This document shows, piece by piece, positions 20,716 to 28,058 of a stretch of 64,000 bases of DNA (positions within the stretch are counted from its first letter, which is position 1; every line of letters begins with the position of its first letter). The notes beneath the pieces were generated by a model. It saw only the letters and a program-made list of their open reading frames with translations, searched no databases and was not told where the DNA came from. Origin of the DNA: Chitinophagaceae bacterium (GTDB lineage: Bacteria; Bacteroidota; Bacteroidia; Chitinophagales; Chitinophagaceae); contig JADKJI010000012.1 in NCBI GenBank assembly GCA_016721085.1, positions 1 through 64,000 on the forward strand, in the 5' to 3' direction. A program made the translations under genes and the position numbers.

Positions 20716-21417
20716 TCAATGCGCCATCGTCGGTTCTCTTCTCTTATCAGTTTCAACTAATCCGTCGCGTAAGCGAATAACACGATGAGCGTGGTTAGCG
20801 ATATCTTCTTCGTGTGTTACGAGTACTACAGTGTTTCCACCTTCATGGATTTTTCCGAAAATCTCCATGATTTCATAAGAGGTCTTTGTATCCAGGTTTC
20901 CTGTAGGTTCGTCGGCAAGGATTAGTGAGGGATTGTTTACAAGGGCTCTGGCAATAGCGACCCTCTGACACTGTCCACCACTTAACTCATTTGGTTTATG
21001 ATGACTTCTGTCGGTGAGATTTACTTTATCCAATACTTCCATAGCTCTTTCAAGGCGAAGTTTTTTTGTCATACCTGCATAAACCAATGGCAGTGCTACA
21101 TTTTCCAAAGCGCTTAAACGTGGAAGCAGGTTGAACTGCTGGAATACAAACCCGATTTCCTTATTTCTTACATCTGCTAAATCATCATCAGGCATTTTGG
21201 AAACATCCAATCCGTTTAGGATATAATGGCCTGCAGTAGGGGAGTCAAGACAACCCACAATATTCATCAGCGTACTCTTACCAGAACCTGAAGGTCCCAT
21301 CAAGGCTACATATTCATTTTTCATGATATCCAGTGTAACTCCCTTTAGTACCTTGAGTTCCTGTTTTCCCATGAAATAACTTTTGCGGATATCTTCGAGT
21401 TTGATAATAGCGTTCAT
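20716..21417 (-). CDS. ABC transporter ATP-binding protein, MacB/LolD family
   Basis: This 233-residue ATPase shows Walker A (GPSGSGKST), Q-loop (FVFQQFNLLPRLSALENV), signature (LSGGQCQR), Walker B (SLILADEP) and switch His (VTHEED). The FVFQQFNLL and NPSLILADEPTGNLD patterns place it in the MacB/FtsE/LolD group, which drives mechanotransmission-type permeases involved in export of peptides, lipoproteins or macrolides. No permease is adjacent, so its partner is unknown. It lies 50 bp downstream of gatC on the same strand and may be cotranscribed with it. It is a distant paralogue of the ATPase at 10562-11215. A Cys replaces the usual Q/R in the signature tail (GGQCQR), which is tolerated in this family. 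Confidence 0.92.
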   Translation of the reverse strand: MNAIIKLEDIRKSYFMGKQELKVLKGVTLDIMKNEYVALMGPSGSGKSTLMNIVGCLDSPTAGHYILNGLDVSKMPDDDLADVRNKEIGFVFQQFNLLPRLSALENVALPLVYAGMTKKLRLERAMEVLDKVNLTDRSHHKPNELSGGQCQRVAIARALVNNPSLILADEPTGNLDTKTSYEIMEIFGKIHEGGNTVVLVTHEEDIANHAHRVIRLRDGLVETDKRREPTMAH

Positions 21418-21467
21418 ATATCTTGCCTGTAGTTTATGAGAATAATTTAAAAGTAAGTGGTTGGTGC

Positions 21468-21758
21468 TTATTTTTTAATAACCTTCGGTACCCTGAAATA
21501 AGTGCCATCTGTATCGGGGGCATTCATCAAGGCCTCTTCCCGGCTCGATGACCCCTGAATCCTGTCCTCCCTCAAAACGTTCACCACGTCGCTCATATGC
21601 AACAGGGGTTCAACGCCTGTGGTATCTAGTTCTTTCAGTTTATCTACAAATCCGATCATCTGCTCAAGGTCTTTCTTAATCATTTCTTTCTCAACCTCAT
21701 TGAATTGCAGACGGGCCAGATTTGCCAGATTATTCACCAGAATATCGTTCACTTCCAT
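21468..21758 (-). CDS. gatC: Asp/Glu-tRNA amidotransferase subunit C
   Basis: The 96-residue protein has the GatC pattern: LVNNLANLARLQFNEVE, DLEQMIGFVDKLKELDT, GVEPLLHMSDVVNVLREDRI, and a C-terminus YFRVPKVIKK. GatC clamps GatA and GatB together in the complex that makes Gln-tRNA(Gln) and Asn-tRNA(Asn) by transamidation. I chose the ATG at 21758. A TTG two codons earlier is part of a perfect TAnnTTTG promoter element, so it is unlikely to be translated. gatA and gatB are not in the window. The ABC ATPase gene follows 50 bp downstream on the same strand. Confidence 0.93.
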   Translation of the reverse strand: MEVNDILVNNLANLARLQFNEVEKEMIKKDLEQMIGFVDKLKELDTTGVEPLLHMSDVVNVLREDRIQGSSSREEALMNAPDTDGTYFRVPKVIKK

Positions 21759-21761
21759 GCC

Positions 21762-21769
21762 CAAATATA
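21762..21769 (-). promoter_or_regulatory. -7 promoter element of gatC (TATATTTG)
   Basis: On the minus strand TATATTTG is an exact match to the Bacteroidota -7 consensus TAnnTTTG. It ends only 3 nt before the gatC ATG, so the transcript would begin at or within a few bases of the start codon (leaderless or nearly so). Confidence 0.6.
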
Positions 21770-21910
21770 CTCAACCTTACAGTTTTAAGGGCGATAGTTT
21801 ATGGTTGGGGGAAATAGCTGATAAAGGGGGGTGAAAATCGATAAACGACAAACGGCAAACTTCTTTATCTTCGCCGCCCCTCCCGCCTTTTTTGTTGCCG
21901 GGGTTAGCGT

Positions 21911-22915
21911 ATGGAAAATAAGCAAGCAATAGTAATGAGTGGCATCCGACCAACCGGGTTTTTACACCTGGGTAACTACTTCGGAGCTGTACGGAATTAT
22001 GTAAGGATGCAGGAAGAGTATTCCTGCTATTTCATGGTGGCCGACTGGCATTCACTTACAACTCACCCTGATACCGCCACATTGAAAGATCATGTGAAAA
22101 GGGTACTGGCTGAAAATATCGCCAGCGGTCTGGATCCGGAGAAAGTGGCCCTTTATTGCCAGAGCCATGTTCCTGAAACGGCTGAGTTGTATCTATACCT
22201 GAACATGATGGCCTATAAGGGTGAATTGGAAAAAACGGTATCCTTTAAGGAGAAAGTCAGGCTGCAACCAGATAATGTAAACGCCGGATTGCTTACCTAT
22301 CCTGTTCTTCAAACCGCCGATATCATTCTTCATCGTGCCTCTTATGTTCCGGTTGGAAAAGATCAGGAACAACATCTTGAAATGGCCCGCACTTTCGCCA
22401 ATAGGTTCAATCACCGTTATGGTGAAATATTCCCTGAACCTTACGCCTTCAACTTTGGTGAGGAACTGGTGAAAGTGCCTAGTTTGGATGGTGCCGGAAA
22501 AATGAGTAAAAGCGAGAACCAATTGGCAACACTCTATCTTGCTGATGATGATGAGCTGATAAGGAAGAAAGTAATGAAAGCCAAGACCGATAGCGGTCCT
22601 ACTGAGCCCAACTCCCCCAAACCTGATTATATAGAGAACATTTTCCTCTTAATGCGATTAGTGAGTGAAAAAGAGGTAATTGCGAAATTCGAAGCTGACT
22701 ATAACGGTTGTACTATCAGGTATGGCGACATGAAGAAACAGTTAGCAGAAGATATGGTACGCTTTATCAGTCCAATACGGGCCAAAGCTACTGATATCAA
22801 GAATGATCATAAGTACCTGCAAGATGTAATGGAGAAAGGAGCGGCAAAGGCCCGTAAAAGTGCCCAGGTAACCCTGGCATTGGTTCGGGAAGCGATGGGA
22901 TTGAATTACTATTGA
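21911..22915 (+). CDS. trpS: Tryptophanyl-tRNA synthetase
   Basis: This 334-residue class I synthetase charges tRNA(Trp) with tryptophan. The HIGH-type motif is HLGNYFGAV within SGIRPTGFLHLGNYFGAV. The KMSKS loop is exact (residues 197-201). TrpRS-specific stretches include MVADWHSLTT, LQTADIILHRASYVPVGKDQ and the tRNA-binding C-terminal region ending AMGLNYY. Length is typical for bacterial TrpRS. It is divergent from gatC (starts 152 bp apart), with a TATCTTCG box near 21868 that resembles a -7 element. No T-box or trp leader is apparent. The frame is intact. Confidence 0.97.
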   Translation: MENKQAIVMSGIRPTGFLHLGNYFGAVRNYVRMQEEYSCYFMVADWHSLTTHPDTATLKDHVKRVLAENIASGLDPEKVALYCQSHVPETAELYLYLNMMAYKGELEKTVSFKEKVRLQPDNVNAGLLTYPVLQTADIILHRASYVPVGKDQEQHLEMARTFANRFNHRYGEIFPEPYAFNFGEELVKVPSLDGAGKMSKSENQLATLYLADDDELIRKKVMKAKTDSGPTEPNSPKPDYIENIFLLMRLVSEKEVIAKFEADYNGCTIRYGDMKKQLAEDMVRFISPIRAKATDIKNDHKYLQDVMEKGAAKARKSAQVTLALVREAMGLNYY

Positions 22916-23028
22916 GCAACTGTAAAAAACCATCGAAAAATTATTTCCGGTAAAGGGGAATTCGATACTTTTAAAGGCATTCAAATACATTAAGAACTCT
23001 AAAATGGGCGCCTCCGGGCGAATGGGGC

Positions 23029-23664
23029 ATGGCAAAAAGCAAAAAACCAAAACATATAGCAGTAGCAGGAAATATTGGCGCCGGTAAGACCACACTGACC
23101 GAACTGCTTAGCAAACATTATCGTTGGATACCACAGTTCGAGGATGTGGATCACAATCCCTACCTCTTCGATTTTTATGAAGATATGCCCCGCTGGAGCT
23201 TTAACCTCCAGATATACTTCCTTAATAGCCGTTTGAACCAGTTACTCGATATCCAGAGAGGAACTGAAACGGTGGTGCAGGATCGTACCATTTATGAAGA
23301 TGCCAATATCTTCGCGCCTAACTTACACGAAATGGGATTGATGAGTAAGCGTGATTTCGATAACTATTTCCAGTTTTTCGAAACACTGAAAACTATGGTG
23401 CAACCACCAGACTTACTTATCTACCTTAAAGCATCAGTTCCAACATTAGTTGCTCAAATACAAAAAAGAGGAAGAGAATACGAAGAAAATATCCGCCTCG
23501 ACTACCTCAAACGCCTAAACGATTACTACAATAAATGGATCGATGGCTACAAAGAAGGCCCACTTCTTGTCATCGACATCGATAAGAACAAATTCCCTGA
23601 GAAAGAAGAAGATTTTGGGGATATAATTAATAAGATTGATGGGCAACTTTACGGGTTGTTTTGA
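23029..23664 (+). CDS. Deoxynucleoside kinase family protein
   Basis: The 211-residue protein has a P-loop (GNIGAGKT, residues 14-21), an ERS/DRS-type motif (VVQDRTIYEDANIF) and the lid Arg-rich stretch (QKRGREYEENIRLDYLKRLN). These match the dNK/dGK/dCK family, which phosphorylates deoxynucleosides for dNTP salvage. Substrate preference (dA, dG or dC) cannot be fixed from sequence. A lysine-rich N-terminus (MAKSKKPKHIAVAG) precedes the P-loop. It stands alone downstream of trpS. Its stop codon is 11 bp before the left arm of a nested palindrome that extends to the convergent DUF922 gene. Confidence 0.92.
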   Translation: MAKSKKPKHIAVAGNIGAGKTTLTELLSKHYRWIPQFEDVDHNPYLFDFYEDMPRWSFNLQIYFLNSRLNQLLDIQRGTETVVQDRTIYEDANIFAPNLHEMGLMSKRDFDNYFQFFETLKTMVQPPDLLIYLKASVPTLVAQIQKRGREYEENIRLDYLKRLNDYYNKWIDGYKEGPLLVIDIDKNKFPEKEEDFGDIINKIDGQLYGLF

Positions 23665-23674
23665 CGCGTTCAAT

Positions 23675-23867
23675 AGGTTCCATAGGTTCAATGAGTTCCA
23701 TAGGGCCTACTAATAGTTAACTTTTTCAATTCTAAAATATAACCGCAGAGGCGCAGAGACGCAAGGATAACCCTCCGCGTCTCTGCGCCTCTGCGGTTAT
23801 AAAACTAAAAATCTCAAACCTCTAGCCATTAGTAGGCCCTATGGAACTTATTGAACCTATGGAACCT
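23675..23867. repeat. Nested palindrome: 40-bp outer arms around a 25-bp-stem hairpin
   Basis: Outer arms at 23675-23714 and 23828-23867 are inverted repeats of 40 bp with a single mismatch (left arm begins AGGTTCCATAGGTTCAAT). Inside, 23738-23801 forms a perfect 25-bp stem beginning TATAACCGCAGAGGCGCAGA with a 14-nt loop. The element fills the space between two convergent genes. Its right arm overlaps the last codons and the stop of the DUF922 gene. The inner hairpin is related to that at 46082-46134. Confidence 0.92.
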
Positions 23868-24390
23868 GTTTATAGTTGCCAAACTCCTGACTTCCTGCTA
23901 ACTCCTCCCTTATCTTCTTCAACCAAAAAGCCTGTTGATCTGGATTCCGCGAATGGTCGGTTTCTTTATCGTATTTAGATTGGGCATCATGGTGCTGGTT
24001 CATGATATGTTCGTAGATGTTATTGAGGTCGTCGCTAACAGTGTTTTCGTTATAACGGTATTTGCTAATGGCTTTTTTTAGTTTGCGGGCATGTAATTCG
24101 GCGATATCGAAATGCGCTTGCTCATGGGCCAATATATAATTGTTTCTGACCCTTACCCATGACCTGTTCTTATCGAACTGACAGGAAATAGAATAGGTGA
24201 ATCCCTTGTCTCCATAACCATAACTGAAATGTATAGATGTACTTGAGAGGGCTGCATTGCTGCTGTTTGGAACTACCTTTCCTTTGAAGTCGTCCCAGGT
24301 CAATTTCCTCGAAGCTTTCCAGTCTATAAGATGAGCGGGAGGGGCGTATAAATTGGTCCAGAAAAATGATAAAAACAGTAATCTAATCAT
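23857..24390 (-). CDS. DUF922 family secreted putative metalloprotease
   Basis: This 177-residue protein has a signal peptide (IRLLFLSFFWTNLYA) and the DUF922 pattern: LIDWKASRKLTWDDFKGKV near the N-terminus, then the HEQAHFDIAELHARKLKKAI helix. HEQAH has the HExxH zinc-binding form, and the family is predicted to be Zn-dependent peptidases; activity is not shown. It would act in the periplasm. Its C-terminal residues QVP and stop codon are encoded inside the right arm of the nested palindrome, so insertion of that element may have set the present 3' end. It is convergent with the deoxynucleoside kinase gene. Confidence 0.85.
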   Translation of the reverse strand: MIRLLFLSFFWTNLYAPPAHLIDWKASRKLTWDDFKGKVVPNSSNAALSSTSIHFSYGYGDKGFTYSISCQFDKNRSWVRVRNNYILAHEQAHFDIAELHARKLKKAISKYRYNENTVSDDLNNIYEHIMNQHHDAQSKYDKETDHSRNPDQQAFWLKKIREELAGSQEFGNYKQVP

Positions 24391-24445
24391 AGAGCGAATC
24401 CATTCCTTTCTGTAAATATGAGCAACTTAGTTCTAACTATTTGTG

Positions 24446-24475
24446 AAAAAACAAACCCCATCCTTTCGGATGGGG
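24446..24475 (-). terminator. Intrinsic terminator for minus-strand transcript
   Basis: CCCCATCC-TTTC-GGATGGGG (24456-24475) is a perfect 8-bp stem. Read on the minus strand it is followed by TTTGTTTTTTC, a good T-tract. The only candidate upstream on that strand is the small hypothetical frame at 24608-24868. On the plus strand there is no T-tract. Confidence 0.65.
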
Positions 24476-24607
24476 TACATGACAAGCAATACGTAGATCG
24501 TAATATAAGTAGCACTAAAACAAGCCAAGGTAAAAAACGTCCTCAATTAGCTATTTTCTTATTCTTTCCTGTTTCCCGTCAATTGAGAATACTCAAAATT
24601 AGGGCTA

Positions 24608-24868
24608 TTATTTAGAAAACCAAATACTGAAAGCCGGTTTGAATTTGTGAAAATATTGAAATAATGGTAAATTATTAGATTTCATATACCTAACAAGTGT
24701 TAGTTTTAAATTCTGTTCAGTAATGCATGGAAATGCTGCAATCCCGCGAAATTTTATAAGTACTGAATTGCTGTATAATTTATTTATAAGTTTTTGATTG
24801 ATAGGAACATGATAATTCAATCCTTCTTTACTTTTACAGGAATTGCCGAGAGGTGATTTTATTACCAA
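24608..24868 (-). CDS. Hypothetical small protein
   Basis: An 86-residue frame from an ATG at 24868 encodes a basic, Asn/Lys/Phe-rich protein (ending SNNLPLFQYFHKFKPAFSIW). I do not recognise a family. It has no signal peptide or clear membrane helix. The argument in its favour is context: it is followed on its own strand by an intrinsic terminator (24446-24475) that no other gene explains, and it fills a 490-bp gap between DUF922 and the divergent pepP. Against it: no clear promoter, a start only 16 bp from the pepP start, and composition no different from random AT-rich DNA. It could instead be a small untranslated RNA. Confidence 0.3.
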   Translation of the reverse strand: MVIKSPLGNSCKSKEGLNYHVPINQKLINKLYSNSVLIKFRGIAAFPCITEQNLKLTLVRYMKSNNLPLFQYFHKFKPAFSIWFSK

Positions 24869-24883
24869 TAAGTTCCAAGCTGC

Positions 24884-26173
24884 ATGAAATATCTTCCATT
24901 GAATCCCCAGATCTTCACCCAGAACCGAAAGCGGTTTATTGAAAGGATGGACAAGAACAGTATCGCCATCTTTAACAGTAATGATGAGTTACCGATAAAT
25001 GGTGATGCTATTTTCAAGTTCAAGCAAAACAGCGACCTCTACTGGTTGAGTGGTATTGAACAGGAAGATTCAATGGTGATCCTTTTCCCGGATAACCCAG
25101 ATCCAAGATTCAGGGAAGTTTTGGTATTGGTTCGCCCCAACGAGATGAAAGAAAAATGGGATGGGAAAAGGTTAAGGGCTGCTGAAGCCAAATCCATTTC
25201 AGGATTTTCAACTGTATTATGGCTCGACAGTCTCGATGCAGTTTTGCAAGGATGGATCCATATTGCAGACACTATCTATCTTAATACAAATGAAAACGAC
25301 CGTAAATCAAATGAAGTTCCGGTACGTGATTACAGATATATAGCCCAACTAAAAGACAAATTCCCATTACATCAGTATAAGAGAAGTGCCCGGATATTGA
25401 AAGACCTCAGATCTATTAAGTCTGCGTTGGAAGTGGAAGTGATTCAAAAAGCGATTGATATTACCGAGGTTGCTTTTCGGAGGTTATTAGGATTTATCCG
25501 TCCTGGCGTAATGGAATACGAAATTGAGGCTGAACTCTGGCATTCCTTTTTAAGTCAGCGGGCAACAGGTCCTGCTTATGGAAGTATTATTGCCAGTGGC
25601 GACAGGGCCAGAACCCTCCACTATGTATCGAACGATCAGGAGTGTAAGGATGGCGAATTGGTATTGATGGATTTTGGTGCTGAATATGGTGGCTATTGCG
25701 CCGACCTCACCCGCACTATCCCTGTTAATGGGAAATTCAGTCGTAGACAGAAAACAGTTTATAATGCCTGTCTGGCCTTGCATAATTATGCCAAAAGCAT
25801 ATTGAAACCAGGCATCAGCATTCTTGACTATACCGATAAGGTGGGTGAAGAAGCAACCCAGCAATTCCTGAAAATTGGATTGTTACGCAAATCGGATATA
25901 AAGAATGAGGACAAAGACAATCGTGCTTACAGGAAATATCTCTATCATGGTATTTCACATCATCTCGGTATTGATGTACATGATCTGGGTACGCGTACAG
26001 AACCCATAAAAGCAGGTATGGTGTTTACCGTTGAGCCTGGTATCTATATTGAGGAAGAGAAGATGGGGATACGAATTGAAAACAATTTATGGATAACCAG
26101 AAATGGCAATAAGGATCTCTTTAAAAATATTCCAATTACTGCTGAAGAGATAGAAACTTTGATGAAGCGATGA
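24884..26173 (+). CDS. pepP: Xaa-Pro aminopeptidase (M24B)
   Basis: The 429-residue protein has an N-terminal creatinase/AMP_N domain (NRKRFIERMDKNSIAIFNSN, FKQNSDLYWLSG) and a C-terminal pita-bread M24 domain. The dinuclear-metal ligands are all visible: Asp in LVLMDFGAEYGGYCADLTR (both Asp residues), His in HGISHHLGIDVHD, Glu in FTVEPGIYIEEE and Glu in GIRIENN. The enzyme removes N-terminal residues that precede proline and is cytoplasmic. Length is typical. I used the ATG at 24884. It is followed 88 bp later by pssA on the same strand. The frame is intact. Confidence 0.95.
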   Translation: MKYLPLNPQIFTQNRKRFIERMDKNSIAIFNSNDELPINGDAIFKFKQNSDLYWLSGIEQEDSMVILFPDNPDPRFREVLVLVRPNEMKEKWDGKRLRAAEAKSISGFSTVLWLDSLDAVLQGWIHIADTIYLNTNENDRKSNEVPVRDYRYIAQLKDKFPLHQYKRSARILKDLRSIKSALEVEVIQKAIDITEVAFRRLLGFIRPGVMEYEIEAELWHSFLSQRATGPAYGSIIASGDRARTLHYVSNDQECKDGELVLMDFGAEYGGYCADLTRTIPVNGKFSRRQKTVYNACLALHNYAKSILKPGISILDYTDKVGEEATQQFLKIGLLRKSDIKNEDKDNRAYRKYLYHGISHHLGIDVHDLGTRTEPIKAGMVFTVEPGIYIEEEKMGIRIENNLWITRNGNKDLFKNIPITAEEIETLMKR

Positions 26174-26261
26174 TTTTTTAAATTGAAAACTTGAAATTTG
26201 CCAATCCGGTTTCTTATATCGATATCTTAGAATTACCAATCTCCAATTTTTAAACATACTA

Positions 26262-27029
26262 ATGAAACAGATTCCAAACTTATTCACTCTTCTCAACCTT
26301 GTTTTTGGCTGTATAGCTATTGTATTCACTCTTCAGAATGGTATCGGTATTGCCAACGACGACAGCACAGGCGCACAATGGGTGATTATGCCTGAAGCTA
26401 TGTGGATGGCTTCATTATTCATTGCACTTGCTGGAGTTGTTGATTTTCTGGATGGATTCGTCGCCAGACTATTTAAAGCTACCAGTGAAATGGGTAAGCA
26501 GTTAGATTCACTGGCCGATGTGGTGAGTTTTGGAGTAGCCCCTTCCCTTATCATCTACCAGTTTTTGAGGATTAGCTATGCACAAAAAGAAAATGGTTTG
26601 GATGTGCCGATGCTGGCATTGGTGCCTGCCTTTATTTTTGCTGCTGCCGCTGCCTATCGTCTTGCCAAATTCAATATAGCCACCGACCAGCAATATGGAT
26701 TCAAAGGAGTACCTACACCCGCCGCAGGAATATTAGTAGCTTCTTTCCCATTGCTTTACTGGAATACTGATATGGAAAGCATCACCACTTTGTTTCAGAA
26801 TAATTGGTTCTGGTATGCAGTAGTGGCTGTACTCAGTTTCCTGATGGTCAGCAACCTGCCTTTGCTGGCATTGAAATTCAATAGTCTTGCTTTGAAAGAT
26901 AACCTGCCAAAGCTTGTTCTGGTTGCAGTAGCCGTAGTAGCTGTTCTTTTACTCAAATGGCTGGCGGTTCCTGTGATATTCATCGCCTATATTGCCGTAT
27001 CTTTGGCCTTCAAAAATAAAACGAAATGA
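26262..27029 (+). CDS. pssA: CDP-diacylglycerol-serine O-phosphatidyltransferase
   Basis: This 255-residue integral membrane enzyme contains the CDP-alcohol phosphotransferase motif in full: DFLDGFVARLFKATSEMGKQ followed by LDSLADVVSFG, giving D-G-x2-A-R-x8-G-x3-D-x3-D. About seven hydrophobic helices surround it (for example LFTLLNLVFGCIAIVFTL, WYAVVAVLSFLMVSNLPLLA). It makes phosphatidylserine, the precursor of phosphatidylethanolamine, at the inner membrane. The N-terminus KQIPNLFTLLNLVFGCIAI is typical of PssA rather than PgsA. Its stop overlaps the purS start by 4 bp (ATGA), so translation of the two is likely coupled. Confidence 0.94.
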   Translation: MKQIPNLFTLLNLVFGCIAIVFTLQNGIGIANDDSTGAQWVIMPEAMWMASLFIALAGVVDFLDGFVARLFKATSEMGKQLDSLADVVSFGVAPSLIIYQFLRISYAQKENGLDVPMLALVPAFIFAAAAAYRLAKFNIATDQQYGFKGVPTPAAGILVASFPLLYWNTDMESITTLFQNNWFWYAVVAVLSFLMVSNLPLLALKFNSLALKDNLPKLVLVAVAVVAVLLLKWLAVPVIFIAYIAVSLAFKNKTK

Positions 27030-27271
27030 CCTATACAGTTCAAGTAAAAGTGATGCCGTTAAAAGAATTGCTCGATCCACAAGGTAAAGCCGTGATGGGT
27101 GGTTTGAGTAATCTGGGGTTGAATGAGATTTCTGACGTTCGCATCGGTAAACATATCACTTTGCAGGTGGATGCTGATTCTGAAGAAACAGCCCGCCAAA
27201 AAGCAGAAGAAGCTGCTAAGAAATTACTGGCCAATCCGGTAATGGAGTACTTTGAAATTTCTTTCAATTAA
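27026..27271 (+). CDS. purS: Phosphoribosylformylglycinamidine synthase subunit PurS
   Basis: This 81-residue protein has the PurS pattern: YTVQVKVMPLKELLDPQGKA, then LGLNEISDVRIGKHITLQVD and the C-terminal helix that ends NPVMEYFEISF. PurS holds together PurL and PurQ in the FGAM synthase complex of purine synthesis, helping ammonia transfer. Neither purL nor purQ is nearby, although the three are usually clustered where the split form occurs; here purS is translationally coupled to pssA. The ATG overlaps the pssA stop by 4 bp. The next gene, rsmI, begins 73 bp downstream after an inverted word repeat. Confidence 0.93.
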   Translation: MTYTVQVKVMPLKELLDPQGKAVMGGLSNLGLNEISDVRIGKHITLQVDADSEETARQKAEEAAKKLLANPVMEYFEISFN

Positions 27272-27282
27272 TTGATGTATTG

Positions 27283-27343
27283 ATTTGAGAATTTGAAAAT
27301 GCCATTTCATTTTCAGATTGACTCATTTTCAAATTTTCAAATT
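27283..27343. repeat. Inverted word repeat (ATTTGAAAATG) between purS and rsmI
   Basis: GATTTGAGAATTTGAAAATG on the left and CATTTTCAAATTTTCAAATT on the right are complementary words around a short centre that also contains CATTTTCAG. The right arm ends 1-2 nt before the rsmI start codon. The same TTTTCAAATTTTCAAAT words precede fabI (8530-8562). Confidence 0.6.
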
Positions 27344-27344
27344 A

Positions 27345-28010
27345 ATGCTCTATATAGTTCCCACACCTATCGGTAATCTTCAGGATATCACTCTCCGGGC
27401 GCTGGAGGTGCTGAAACAAGTGGACCTGATACTGGCTGAAGACACCCGTAACAGCATCAAGCTGCTGAATCATTTTCAGATAATTAAACCACTCACTCCT
27501 TTTCATCAGCATAATGAGCACCTGGTTTTGCAGCATCTTATCAACCAGTTACTGGAAGGGAAGAAAATGGCAATGATATCAGATGCTGGCACCCCGGGAA
27601 TTTCTGACCCCGCTTTCTTATTAGTTCGTGAATGCATAAAAGTAGGAGTGAAAGTGGAAACACTTCCTGGGGCTACTGCCTTTGTACCTGCTTTAGTAAA
27701 CAGCGGACTTCCTTCAAACCGTTTTTGTTTTGAAGGATTCATTCCTGTTAAAAAAGGAAGGCAAACACTTCTGAAAAAGTTGGTGGAAGAAGATAGAACA
27801 ATGGTGTTTTATGAATCCCCTCATCGCTTAATAAGAACCTTACAAGATTTCATTGAATATTTCGGTACCGATCGTCAGTGTTGTGTTAGCAGAGAACTTT
27901 CAAAATTACACGAAGAAAATGCAAGGGGTACCTTAAGTGAAGTATTGTTGCATTTTCAACAAAAGGAAGTAAAAGGGGAAATTGTTATTGTGGTTGAAGG
28001 TTGTTCATAG
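27345..28010 (+). CDS. rsmI: 16S rRNA (cytidine1402-2'-O)-methyltransferase
   Basis: The 221-residue protein matches RsmI (YraL) of the tetrapyrrole-methylase fold: MLYIVPTPIGNLQDITLRAL, VDLILAEDTRNSIKLLNHF, the SDAGTPGISDPAFLLVREC SAM-binding loop, LPGATAFVPALVNSGLP and FEGFIPVKKGRQ. It methylates the 2'-OH of C1402 in the 30S decoding centre. I chose the ATG at 27345, which begins with the family-typical LYIVPTPIGN. An earlier start would be translated from the repeat arm. The C-terminal region is short (ends VKGEIVIVVEGCS), normal for Bacteroidota. It probably follows on from pssA-purS. Confidence 0.94.
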   Translation: MLYIVPTPIGNLQDITLRALEVLKQVDLILAEDTRNSIKLLNHFQIIKPLTPFHQHNEHLVLQHLINQLLEGKKMAMISDAGTPGISDPAFLLVRECIKVGVKVETLPGATAFVPALVNSGLPSNRFCFEGFIPVKKGRQTLLKKLVEEDRTMVFYESPHRLIRTLQDFIEYFGTDRQCCVSRELSKLHEENARGTLSEVLLHFQQKEVKGEIVIVVEGCS

Positions 28011-28058
28011 TATAAAATAACTCAAAGAATAAATGTTCATTTATATAAATCAGGCACA

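Noticed and set aside
24418..24615. 65-residue plus-strand frame
   Set aside because: It runs through the minus-strand terminator hairpin, with no family pattern and no promoter.
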